Positions 32,664 to 40,564 of a stretch of 64,000 bases of DNA are shown one piece after another. Below the pieces are notes generated by a model. That model saw only the letters and a program-made list of their open reading frames with translations, did no database searches and was not told the DNA's origin. The stretch comes from PALSA-1353 sp050014015 (lineage in GTDB: Bacteria; Planctomycetota; Phycisphaerae; Tepidisphaerales; Tepidisphaeraceae). The stretch is taken from NCBI GenBank assembly GCA_050014015.1, contig JBEKEC010000002.1, positions 170,729-234,728 of the forward strand, given 5' to 3'. The translations under genes were made by a program, and so were the position numbers. Within the stretch, counting starts at the first letter, position 1, and each line of letters opens with the position of its first letter.

Positions 32664-33262
32664 GATTTGCGTCCTTGCTTCAGAATTTCGGTCAATTCGG
32701 GCAGGCCGGTCACGGTGAGCCAGGGTTCGGCGGGGAAGGGGCGCGGCTTGCCGTGGCTGATCCAGACCGACTGGACCTGGGCCGCGCGGGCGGCTTCAAT
32801 ATCATACTGCCCATCGCCTACCATCCACACCTCATCAAAGTTCATCCGCAGCCGCCGGCAGGCCCATTGCAGCGGGATCGGACTGGGCTTGATGGGGCCG
32901 TCCTCGCGGGTGATCAGGACGTCGATGCTGAGATTGTGTTGTCGCATGACGGTGTCGGCGCTGAGCCGACTGTTGCGCGTGATGACGGCGCTGAGGATTG
33001 TCTCGGCCGCCAGCCAGTCCAGCAATTCCCGGCAGCCGGCGTTGAGCCGGGAATGGCGGGCGGCGATCTCCTCGTGGCGAAGAAGGATGGCTTCGGCCTG
33101 GCGGCGCCGGGGTTCGTCCATTTGGGCAAGGGATTCGAGGATGGGACCTTCCGCAATGCCCATGTCGGCCCGGATGCGGGGGAAATCGAGCATGGGTTCG
33201 GTGAGCGTACCGTCCATGTCGAACAGGATGGCGCGGGGAAGATGGAAAGGTGGGTCGATCAT
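32660..33262 (-). CDS. HAD-superfamily hydrolase
   Basis: A 200-residue cytoplasmic phosphatase-like enzyme. Motif I is LFDMDGTL (about 13-20, nucleophile Asp and acid/base Asp), motif II is the Thr in VITRNSR, motif III the Lys in GPIKPSP, and motif IV MVGDGQYDIEAA. The cap is a short helical insert (about 25-95), as in phosphoglycolate-phosphatase-like members. Both its ends overlap neighbours as ATGA, so it is translated within a tight operon between a GT-C glycosyltransferase and the LolA-like protein. The substrate is unknown; a phosphosugar or phospholipid headgroup would suit the neighbourhood, but that is a guess. Confidence 0.88.
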   Translation of the reverse strand: MIDPPFHLPRAILFDMDGTLTEPMLDFPRIRADMGIAEGPILESLAQMDEPRRRQAEAILLRHEEIAARHSRLNAGCRELLDWLAAETILSAVITRNSRLSADTVMRQHNLSIDVLITREDGPIKPSPIPLQWACRRLRMNFDEVWMVGDGQYDIEAARAAQVQSVWISHGKPRPFPAEPWLTVTGLPELTEILKQGRKS

Positions 33263-34962
33263 TGGGCGGAGGGCGCGTCGTCGGGCTCGCCCGGTTTTGG
33301 CGGAGCGGTCAGGTCATATACGTCAATCGAGTCGCCGACTTGAGCGATTGGGTGATAGTGAGACAGCCACGGCAGGCGGCGGTCCATGAGACGGACATTT
33401 TTGCTAATGAAAAGAAGCCTGCCATGCGGAGAGGCGACGAGGGAGTCGGGGTTCAATCGCAATTGGCCCAGCGGCGGCGCGTTGCGTTGGCCGGTGAGGC
33501 GGAAGGCGCAGGGTCGGTCGGGGGCGTTGGCGTGGATCCAATCGGCGAGGCGGTAGAGGTCCTGGTTCCAATCGAGGTTGCTGTCGAGGGCAAATCGGTC
33601 TCCGCGCGACGGGCCGCCGGCGGCGAAATTGAAATAGCTGAGATAGTCCGGATGAACCGCGGCGGTTTCAATGGCGGAGCAAAGCATGAGACAGGCGAGA
33701 AGCCAAACCCAGCCGGGCCGCGCCAATTGGATCGCGGCGAAGAGATAGAGGAAGGGAATGGCCGGGAGGACGTAACGGATACCGATGTCGATATTGCTGG
33801 TCATGGCGGCGGCGAGGAAAACGGCGGCGGGAAGAAGGACGTAGCGCATCCGCCAATCGCGCCATTGCCGGCGGATGAGAAAGAGGCCCAGAGCGATGAG
33901 GAAGGCGGCCAGGAATCCGATCGGGCTTTTGAGGGCAAGAACTTCGGGGAAATAGTACCACCATCCCTGGGAACTGACGTGGCCGTTGAGATAGGCGAGA
34001 TGTCCGAAGCGGTTATGAACGGACTGGCGGGCGAGGGCGAGGAAAAAGCTGGGCATGGGGATGGGCGTTTGGCGAATCCAGCGGGGAAGGCGCTGCCATT
34101 TTTGGCGCATGGATTGGGCCTGAGGGTCGGCGGCGGCATCGTGTTGGGCGGGAGGATTGAGGCCGTCCTGATCGCTGAGGGGGCCGACGTTGAAGAAATA
34201 GGTGGCCCACAGCGTGGTGAATGCGATCAGCGCCATCAGGGGCAATTGCATGATGAGGGTTCGCCAGGGGGAAATTCTGGTAAGGGCAACCAGTGCGATG
34301 GCGGGGATGACAACCAGGCAGGAGAATTTGTTGGAGATGGCCAACCCGCAGACGGCGGCGGCGAGGGCGGCCCGCGGCCAGGTGGGTTTGTCGAGCCATA
34401 GGAATGCGTAATAAGTTGCGGCGAGATAACCGGCGCAGGCGGCGGCGTCGTTTCCGATCCAGAATCCGTGGCCGAGGAGCGTGGGATCGAAGCTGAAGAA
34501 GGCGACGGCGGCGGCGGCGGCCGGCGGACCGGCGAGCCAGCGGGCCAGGCGATACAGGTAAAACAGCGAAATCGCCGGGAAAAGGAGCATCACGAGCCGG
34601 GCGTGGGTGAGCAGAGTGCCGGTCGGTTTGAGGCTGTGGTAAAGGACCTCGGTGCCGAGGGAGTATCCGAGGTCCTCGGTTCCGATGGTGGTTTGTCCGC
34701 GGCATTGGGGAAGGCGCGCGCCGTCGAGCCACAGGGGGATGACGGCGAGGAGCCTGGCGAGCGGCGGATGGCCGCCGGGTGCGATGAGCTTGTGGGCTTC
34801 GATCATGGAAACAGCCGCGCCGATGTGGGAAGGTTCGTCGGTTGCGGGGCTGAAAACTCTGACGGAAAGAGCGAGGCGGAGGATCATGACGACGCCGGCG
34901 GCCAGCGCCAGCCAGGGATAGATGCGACGATGAGTTGATGGAGCTTGGTCGCGGTCGTTCAT
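33259..34962 (-). CDS. GT-C family membrane glycosyltransferase (ArnT/PMT-like)
   Basis: A 567-residue integral membrane protein. ATG 34962 is chosen because it gives a short cytoplasmic tail before helix one; the frame extends to 35235 but runs into the divergent epimerase gene. The first outer loop holds FSPATDEPSHIGAAVSMIEA, whose Asp-Glu pair is the expected GT-C catalytic or metal motif, then GGHPPLARLLAVIPLW. About eleven helices follow. The last 130 residues form a soluble domain (DSNLDWNQDLYRLADWI). The enzyme probably transfers a sugar from a polyprenyl phosphate to an envelope acceptor. It heads the ATGA-linked operon and starts 34 bases from the divergent epimerase. Confidence 0.83.
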   Translation of the reverse strand: MNDRDQAPSTHRRIYPWLALAAGVVMILRLALSVRVFSPATDEPSHIGAAVSMIEAHKLIAPGGHPPLARLLAVIPLWLDGARLPQCRGQTTIGTEDLGYSLGTEVLYHSLKPTGTLLTHARLVMLLFPAISLFYLYRLARWLAGPPAAAAAVAFFSFDPTLLGHGFWIGNDAAACAGYLAATYYAFLWLDKPTWPRAALAAAVCGLAISNKFSCLVVIPAIALVALTRISPWRTLIMQLPLMALIAFTTLWATYFFNVGPLSDQDGLNPPAQHDAAADPQAQSMRQKWQRLPRWIRQTPIPMPSFFLALARQSVHNRFGHLAYLNGHVSSQGWWYYFPEVLALKSPIGFLAAFLIALGLFLIRRQWRDWRMRYVLLPAAVFLAAAMTSNIDIGIRYVLPAIPFLYLFAAIQLARPGWVWLLACLMLCSAIETAAVHPDYLSYFNFAAGGPSRGDRFALDSNLDWNQDLYRLADWIHANAPDRPCAFRLTGQRNAPPLGQLRLNPDSLVASPHGRLLFISKNVRLMDRRLPWLSHYHPIAQVGDSIDVYDLTAPPKPGEPDDAPSAQ

Positions 34963-34996
34963 TAAATGCTCGACTGGCGAGTATAACATTGCGGAT

Positions 34997-35986
34997 ATGG
35001 GACAGATAACCGATTGGCGGCGGTTGCACGGTTCGGCATTCGAGGGGCGCGCGGTGCTGGTAACGGGCGGGGCGGGATTTATCGGGTCGCATTTGGCGAT
35101 GGCGTTGCATGAGTTGGGCGCGAAGGTGACGGTGCTGGACGATCTGTCGGGCGGGGGCGATCCGAAAGTGTTGCCGAAAGACGTGGAGTTTGTGCGGGAG
35201 TCGATTCTGGACGTGATAATCTTGGACAAATGCACTCGGGGGCGGGGGCTGGTGTTTCATCAGGCGGCGTTGGGGTCGGTTCCGCGAAGTTTGAAGGAGC
35301 CGCGGAAATACCAAATGGTGAATACCGGCGGGACGCTGAACGTGCTGGAGGCGGCCAGGTTGTGCGGAGTTGGGCGGGTGATGTTCGCGGCGAGCAGCAG
35401 TGCGTATGGGGATGCGCCGGAGCTGCCAAAGGTTGAAACGATGGCGGTCGCCCCGCGAAGCCCGTATGCGGCGACGAAGGTGGCGGGCGAGGCGATGGCG
35501 GCGGCGTACAGCGCGGGGATGGGGCTGGATACGGTGAGTTTGCGGTATTTCAACGTCTTCGGGCCCAGGCAGTCGGCGCGCAACGCATACGCGGCGGTGA
35601 TGGCGGCGTTCGCCAAGGCGATGCTGGCGGGCAAGCCGCCAACGGTTTATGGCGACGGCGAGCAATCGCGGGATTTCACGTACGTGGACAACGTGGTTCA
35701 CGCGAATCTTCTGGCGGCCCGGCGGGAGCAACGGTTGGACGGGGTGGCGATCAACATCGCGTGCGGATCGCGCATCACGATAGCCGAATTGGCCAAGCGC
35801 ATGGCGCGATGGCTGGGGAGGGACGACCTGAAGCCGATTCACGCGCCCGAGCGGGCGGGAGACGTGAAGCATTCGCTGGCGGATCTGAGACGGGCGAAAG
35901 AGGTTCTGGGATATGAGCCGATCGTGGGTTTTGACGCGGGGTTGGATGCGACGATGAAGTGGTATCGCGGGTCGATGGGCGGGTAA
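34997..35986 (+). CDS. NAD-dependent sugar-nucleotide epimerase (extended SDR, GalE/WbpP-like)
   Basis: A 329-residue extended short-chain dehydrogenase. The NAD motif is VLVTGGAGFIGSH (about 20-32), VTVLDDLSGG follows with the Asp that binds the adenosine ribose, and HQAALGSVPRS and SSSAYGDAP mark the active site. The catalytic Tyr-Lys is in PYAATKVAGE, and LRYFNVFGPRQ and DGEQSRDFTYVDNVV complete the family. It resembles UDP-glucose/UDP-GlcNAc 4-epimerases and related UDP-sugar enzymes; the exact sugar is not readable. It is divergent from the glycosyltransferase operon, sharing a 34-base gap, so the two probably serve one glycan pathway. Confidence 0.9.
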   Translation: MGQITDWRRLHGSAFEGRAVLVTGGAGFIGSHLAMALHELGAKVTVLDDLSGGGDPKVLPKDVEFVRESILDVIILDKCTRGRGLVFHQAALGSVPRSLKEPRKYQMVNTGGTLNVLEAARLCGVGRVMFAASSSAYGDAPELPKVETMAVAPRSPYAATKVAGEAMAAAYSAGMGLDTVSLRYFNVFGPRQSARNAYAAVMAAFAKAMLAGKPPTVYGDGEQSRDFTYVDNVVHANLLAARREQRLDGVAINIACGSRITIAELAKRMARWLGRDDLKPIHAPERAGDVKHSLADLRRAKEVLGYEPIVGFDAGLDATMKWYRGSMGG

Positions 35987-36032
35987 GATGCGCGGGGCGA
36001 ATTTCGGTAGTCGGTTGCTTTCGCAATCCAAA

Positions 36033-36056
36033 GCCCTGGGAGCTTGCTCCCTGGGC
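36033..36056. repeat. REP-like hairpin with GGGAGC-TT-GCTCCC core
   Basis: GCCCTGGGAGC and GCTCCCTGGGC pair around TT with one T-T mismatch. Same GAGC-TT-GCTC core as the REPs but different flanks; related to the terminator at 1748-1775. Confidence 0.7.
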
Positions 36057-36160
36057 ATGCCAAATCGCCTCAACGTTCAAATTGACCCACCATCCGTATT
36101 CCGCGGCAGTTTCGATCTTGGCGATGCGGGGGTATGATTGGATGCACAAGGAGCGTGACG

Positions 36161-36928
36161 TTGGCCAAGAGATCGCCGCTGGCGGAAAAGCTGGATGAGA
36201 TTCGGGAGCGGATCGCCGCGGCCGCCCGGAAGGCGAAGCGCGAACCGTCGGAAATCACGCTGATAGCGGTGACCAAGACGGCGGGTCCGGAGCAGATTCG
36301 GGAGATTCTGCAATTGGGGGTAACGGACCTGGGGGAAAGCCGGGTGCAGGTGCTGGCGCAACGGGCGGGGCAACTGAACGAATTTTTGCAGAGGCGGGCG
36401 ATTCATGGGGACGGAGCGCCGGCGCAGAAAATCCGCTGGCACATGGTCGGGCACTTGCAGCGGAACAAGGTGAAGACCGTATTGCCGCTGGTGCACGTGA
36501 TCCACAGCGTGGACAGCTTGCGGCTGGCGGAAGAGCTGGACAATCAGGGGGTGAAAATGGGGCGGAAGGTGGCGGTGTTGCTACAGGTGAACACGTCGGA
36601 GGAGACGACGAAATTCGGCGTGGCGGTGGGTGCGGCGGTGCACCTGGCGGAGCAGATGGATTCGATGCCGGGGCTACAGATGACCGGGCTGATGACGATG
36701 GCGCCGCTGGACGCTGCGGAGGAGAAGGTCCGGCACGCGTTTGCGCGGGCGCGGGAGATTTTCGAGGAGCTGAAGTGGCACAAGATCGGGGGGCCGGGGC
36801 TGCGGCACCTGAGCATGGGGATGAGCCATGACTTCGAGGCGGCGATCGCGGAGGGTTCGACGATGGTGAGGATCGGCACGGCGCTGTTCGGAGGAAAGGT
36901 ATTCGAGCCGGATGAGATGGGAGAATGA
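36161..36928 (+). CDS. YggS-family pyridoxal-phosphate homeostasis protein
   Basis: A PLP-binding TIM-barrel protein that buffers free PLP and affects amino-acid and keto-acid pools; members have no known catalytic turnover. Family motifs: ITLIAVTKTAGPEQI (Lys that binds PLP), LGVTDLGESRVQ, RWHMVGHLQRNKVK, IHSVDS, VLLQVNTSEETTKFG, GLMTMAP and LSMGMSHDFEAAIAEGSTMVRIGTALFG. The start is debatable. TTG 36161 is chosen because AAGGAG (36148-36153) lies 7 bases before it; ATG 36134 adds nine residues and has no good ribosome site. Length is 255 residues, close to the family norm. Confidence 0.92.
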   Translation: MAKRSPLAEKLDEIRERIAAAARKAKREPSEITLIAVTKTAGPEQIREILQLGVTDLGESRVQVLAQRAGQLNEFLQRRAIHGDGAPAQKIRWHMVGHLQRNKVKTVLPLVHVIHSVDSLRLAEELDNQGVKMGRKVAVLLQVNTSEETTKFGVAVGAAVHLAEQMDSMPGLQMTGLMTMAPLDAAEEKVRHAFARAREIFEELKWHKIGGPGLRHLSMGMSHDFEAAIAEGSTMVRIGTALFGGKVFEPDEMGE

Positions 36929-36960
36929 GCGGCAGTTGAGAGGTTTGAATGAGTAAGTCC

Positions 36961-36982
36961 CCTGCCGACTGAAGTCGGCAGG
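36961..36982. repeat. perfect short hairpin upstream of a membrane-protein gene
   Basis: CCTGCCGACT and AGTCGGCAGG pair around GA, 17 bases before the ATG at 37000. It has no T-tract, so it may be a dispersed hairpin or a translation-control element rather than a terminator. Confidence 0.6.
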
Positions 36983-36999
36983 CCGCGAAACCGGTCGGC

Positions 37000-37314
37000 A
37001 TGCACATTGATTTCTTCAATTTCTTCCGGTGGGTGCTGGGGACGGTGGTGACGATTTACGCCACGGTGGTGACGTGGCAGTCGTTGTACGGATGGTGGGT
37101 GTATTTCGGAGGCGAGGGACGTTACCTGTCGCTGATGCGGCGGTACGTGATGGTGCAGGGGCTTCGGCTGAGGATCAAGACGTTCGGGGGGGACGTGCTG
37201 GTGTGTGTTTTGTTGCTGGTGGTCTGGATCCTGATTTTGCGGGCACACCAACAGTTCGCGGAGATCGATTCAATATATCACGGCGATGGGCGACATCATT
37301 CCACAATCCGATGA
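37000..37314 (+). CDS. small two-helix membrane protein
   Basis: A 104-residue protein with two hydrophobic stretches: FFRWVLGTVVTIYATVVTWQ (about 8-27) and GGDVLVCVLLLVVWILILR (about 63-81). A basic loop (MRRYVMVQGLRLRIKTF) lies between them, so both ends probably face the same side. The last 29 bases overlap the next gene in a different frame, which suggests coupled expression. I do not recognise the family. The C-terminal tail is His-rich and polar. Confidence 0.65.
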   Translation: MHIDFFNFFRWVLGTVVTIYATVVTWQSLYGWWVYFGGEGRYLSLMRRYVMVQGLRLRIKTFGGDVLVCVLLLVVWILILRAHQQFAEIDSIYHGDGRHHSTIR

Positions 37315-38164
37315 GGGCGGCGCGGGCCGGGAGATCGTGCTGGCGGAACCGGAAACGGTTTCGGGGCAGGCGCCGGACCGGCAGCTTTCGGAATTGCCGA
37401 AGGACGAGTTGGCGAACCTGGCGGAAGGGCTGGGTCTGGACTGGACGCGATACAAGACGCAACAGCTTTTGGTGAGCGCGGTGCACGAGAGGCGGCAACT
37501 GATCGCGGGTCTGGACCGGCAGGCGATGCTGGACGTGGTGAGGTGGGGAAGAAGGCCGGTGACGCTCAACGCGGGGAAGGAGCAGATCGCGCAGGAGATC
37601 GCGCGGATTCGAGCGATGAAATTCGCGGGTCTATCGCATCGGGGCTTGCTGGCGTTGGCGCGGCTGCGGGGCGTGGAGGCGATGGAGGGCGACCCGGTGC
37701 CGCTGCTGGTTCGCAGGCTCAGGAAACAGGAGGGGTTTTTCAGCCGGCTGAACCGCAAGCGGCGGGCGATGCTGGGCGGGATCGTGGCGACGATCGTGGG
37801 GGAAAGCAATTCGGCGACGGATTACAAATATCTTCCCGAGCCTGGGAATGACGCGAATGCCGCGGCGGGTCCGGCGAAGCCGGCTTCTCTCAGGGACGAA
37901 ATCGAGGAATCGGGACTGTTCGGGGGGATCAGCAACCGGCTGAAAAAGAGCGCGGACACGTATCTGAACCAGAAGTTGGACGAGATCGAGGCGCGGCTCG
38001 ACCGGAAACTGGACGAAATCGACCGGCGGCTGGCGGAATGGCGGGACAAGGAAATCGCCAACCGGATCAAGATTCTGAAGATCACGCTGTGGGCGAGCGT
38101 GATCGTGGGCATCGTGTCGCTGATTTATGCGTACGTGACGGAGTATCTGATGCCGCCGCGGTAG
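37286..38164 (+). CDS. coiled-coil membrane protein with C-terminal helix
   Basis: A 292-residue protein that starts inside the previous gene (29-base overlap). Residues 30-125 are helical with acidic and basic patches (KDELANLAEGLGLDWTRYK, QQLLVSAVHERRQLI). A basic stretch FFSRLNRKRRAMLGGIVATI (about 150-170) precedes a polar linker. Residues 220-255 form a coiled coil with a clear heptad pattern (LNQKLDEIEARLDRKLDEID). One membrane helix (LWASVIVGIVSLIYAYV, about 268-284) ends the protein. It probably works with the small membrane protein upstream. No named family was recognised. Confidence 0.72.
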   Translation: MGDIIPQSDEGGAGREIVLAEPETVSGQAPDRQLSELPKDELANLAEGLGLDWTRYKTQQLLVSAVHERRQLIAGLDRQAMLDVVRWGRRPVTLNAGKEQIAQEIARIRAMKFAGLSHRGLLALARLRGVEAMEGDPVPLLVRRLRKQEGFFSRLNRKRRAMLGGIVATIVGESNSATDYKYLPEPGNDANAAAGPAKPASLRDEIEESGLFGGISNRLKKSADTYLNQKLDEIEARLDRKLDEIDRRLAEWRDKEIANRIKILKITLWASVIVGIVSLIYAYVTEYLMPPR

Positions 38165-38170
38165 CGCATA

Positions 38171-38204
38171 AAAAAAAGCCCCGGCATGGCCATGCCGGGG
38201 CTTT
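38171..38204. terminator. strong bidirectional terminator
   Basis: A perfect 26-base palindrome (38177-38202, AGCCCCGGCATGG and its complement) with a run of A on its left. On the minus strand this is a hairpin followed by a long U-run 20 bases after the GSIII stop; on the plus strand it serves the coiled-coil gene. Confidence 0.85.
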
Positions 38205-38222
38205 GGCTGCCAATTCACTTCT

Positions 38223-40400
38223 TCATTTGATGAAGAGCATTTCACGATAGGTCGGAAGGGGCCAAAGATCGTCGGGGACGATGGTCTCGATCTTGTCGGC
38301 GATCTTGCGGAGCTCGGCCATGGCGGGGAGAACGGAGACTCGCATGTGCTTGGCATGAGCGAAGGCGTCGCCGTCGCCGTGATGGGCCAGGGATTTTTCC
38401 AGCGTGGCGGTGGCGCGGGAGAAATCGGAGAAGGAGCCGACGACGGTGGAGAGCAGTTCGACGCCGGCGGGGTTGGCCGCGCCGGCCGCCTTGGCGGCGG
38501 CGATGGATTCGCCGACTTCCTTCTGGAAGCGAAGAACCGCCGGGGCGATGAAGGTCTTGGCCATCAACAGGGCGGTCTGGCCCTCGATGTTGACGGCCTT
38601 GACGTAGGCTTCGGAAAGGATGTTGAATCGGCTGTTGAGTTCCTTTTCGGTGTAGACCTTGTACTTGGTGAACAGGTCGATGGTGTCCTTGCGAACGACA
38701 ACGGGGAGCACGTCCACGGTGCTCTTGAGGTTGGGCAGGCCGCGTTTTTCGGCCTCGGCGTGCCAGTCCTCGGCGTAGCCGTTGCCGTTGAACAGGATCT
38801 TCTTGTGTTCCTTGATGATGGAAGGGAGCAGTTCCTGAACGGCCTTGTTGAGGTCCTTGCCGGCCTTGACGTCGGCTTCGAGCTTGGTGGCGATGTAATC
38901 GAGGCTTTCAGCGACGATGGTGTTGAGGACGGTGTTGGCGCCGGAGACGTTGGCGCTGGACCCGACGGCGCGGAATTCGAACTTGTTGCCGGTGAAGGCA
39001 AACGGGCTGGTGCGGTTGCGGTCGCCGGCGTCCTTGGGAAGCTTGGGAAGGATGGAGACGCCGGTTTCGAAGAGGCCGCCCTGCTTGCTGCTGCGTGCGG
39101 GTCCCTTTTCGATCTGCTCGAAGATGTCGGTGAGTTGCTCGCCGAGGAAGATGGAAATGATGGCGGGCGGGGCTTCGTTGGCGCCGAGGCGGTGATCGTT
39201 ATGTGCGCTGGCGATGGAGAGGCGGAGGATCTCGCTGTATTTGCTGACGGCGCGGATGACGGCGGCGCAGAAGACCAGGAACTGGGCGTTGTCATGGGGC
39301 GTATCGCCGGGATTGAGCAGGTTTTCGCCCTTGTCGGTGGACATGGACCAGTTGTTGTGTTTGCCGCTGCCGTTGATGCCGGCGAAGGGCTTCTCGTGGA
39401 GGAGACAGACCAAGCCGTACTTGTCTGCGACGCGGCGCATGATCTCCATGACCATGTTCTGGTGATCGGTGGCCAGGTTGCTGTTTTCAAACAGGGGCGC
39501 CAGTTCGTACTGGCTGGGCGCCACTTCGTTGTGGCGGGTTTTGACGGGGACGCCGAGCTTGATGAGTTCGTTTTCGGAGTCGGCCATGAACGCCAACACG
39601 CGTTCGGGAATGACGCCGAAATAATGGTCTTCCAGTTCCTGACCCTTGGGTGGCATGGCGCCGTAAAGGGTGCGGCCGCAGGCAATGAGGTCGGGCCTGG
39701 CGTAGTAGAAATGCTTGTCGATGAGGAAGTATTCCTGTTCCGCGCCGACGGTGGTGAAGACCTTGTGAACGTTGGGGGCGCCAAAGAGTTTCAGAATTCG
39801 GATGGCCTGGGCGCTGAGGGCATCCATGCTCTTGAGGAGAGGGGTTTTCTTGTCGAGGGCTTCGCCGGTCCAACTGAGGAATGCGGTGGGGATGACCAGG
39901 GTGGAGCCGTTGGGATGCTCCATGATGTAAGCGGGGCTGGTGGGGTCCCAGGCGGTGTAGCCGCGCGCCTCGAAGGTGGCGCGAAGACCACCGGAGGGAA
40001 AGCTGCTGGCATCCGGTTCGCCCTTGACCAGTTCCTTACCGCTGAAGACGGCCAGGGCGCCGGACCCTTCGGGGGTAAGGAAGCTGTCGTGCTTCTCGGC
40101 GGTAATGCCGGTCATCGGCTGGAACAAATGGGTATAGTGGGTGGCGCCATGTTCCAAAGCCCAATCGCGCATGGCGGCGGCAACCGCATCGGCAACGGCG
40201 GGATCGAAAGACGCTCCCTCGTGAATGGTCTTCATGAGGCTCTTGTAGGCCGTCTTGGGGAGACGGGCCTGCATTTCGGCCTCACTGAAAACGTTGGACC
40301 CGAAAACGTCCTTCAAATGGATGGTTTTGAAGTCCACGTGGGCAAGCTTGTGCTTGGTCAGGGCGATCGCCTTGATCGCCTCTTGGCGAGCATTCGACAT
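38223..40400 (-). CDS. glnN: type III glutamine synthetase
   Basis: A 725-residue GSIII, which makes glutamine from glutamate, ammonia and ATP as a dodecamer unrelated in length to GSI. The GSIII-specific N-terminal region (VFGSNVFSEAEMQARLPK, about 33-50) and GATHYTHLFQPMTGITAEKH with DSFL are present. Catalytic parts include TTVGAEQEYFLID (metal-binding Glu), KTRHNEVAPSQYELAP, the GINGSGKHNNWSMST loop, RLSIASAHNDHRLGANEAPP, and FAFTGNKFEFRAVGSS. All are intact. It is the first of four nitrogen genes in 38.2-45.9 kb and is divergent from the GlnE-like gene, leaving a 164-base shared upstream region. A strong terminator follows. Confidence 0.95.
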   Translation of the reverse strand: MSNARQEAIKAIALTKHKLAHVDFKTIHLKDVFGSNVFSEAEMQARLPKTAYKSLMKTIHEGASFDPAVADAVAAAMRDWALEHGATHYTHLFQPMTGITAEKHDSFLTPEGSGALAVFSGKELVKGEPDASSFPSGGLRATFEARGYTAWDPTSPAYIMEHPNGSTLVIPTAFLSWTGEALDKKTPLLKSMDALSAQAIRILKLFGAPNVHKVFTTVGAEQEYFLIDKHFYYARPDLIACGRTLYGAMPPKGQELEDHYFGVIPERVLAFMADSENELIKLGVPVKTRHNEVAPSQYELAPLFENSNLATDHQNMVMEIMRRVADKYGLVCLLHEKPFAGINGSGKHNNWSMSTDKGENLLNPGDTPHDNAQFLVFCAAVIRAVSKYSEILRLSIASAHNDHRLGANEAPPAIISIFLGEQLTDIFEQIEKGPARSSKQGGLFETGVSILPKLPKDAGDRNRTSPFAFTGNKFEFRAVGSSANVSGANTVLNTIVAESLDYIATKLEADVKAGKDLNKAVQELLPSIIKEHKKILFNGNGYAEDWHAEAEKRGLPNLKSTVDVLPVVVRKDTIDLFTKYKVYTEKELNSRFNILSEAYVKAVNIEGQTALLMAKTFIAPAVLRFQKEVGESIAAAKAAGAANPAGVELLSTVVGSFSDFSRATATLEKSLAHHGDGDAFAHAKHMRVSVLPAMAELRKIADKIETIVPDDLWPLPTYREMLFIK

Positions 40401-40564
40401 GGAAGGTCTCCAGTTGTAAAAAGCGGTTGGTTACACCCGAAAACGGTTGGTTCTACCGTGAAGGCGGCAGATCATTGCAAAATGTCGGCCGGTTGTCCAG
40501 TGAGAAATTGAAAAAATTGAAGGAGACCGGGCCGGGGACTCCCCCGGCTCAGGCGAAAGGTTGA

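Noticed and set aside
34013..36073. A 686-codon minus-strand frame across the epimerase and glycosyltransferase region
   Set aside because: Arg/Pro/His-rich shadow of two well-supported genes in other frames.
38346..40511. A 721-codon open frame on the strand opposite the GSIII gene
   Set aside because: It mirrors the codon structure of an unmistakable GSIII gene in GC-rich DNA and has low-complexity Gly/Val/Asp composition with no domain.
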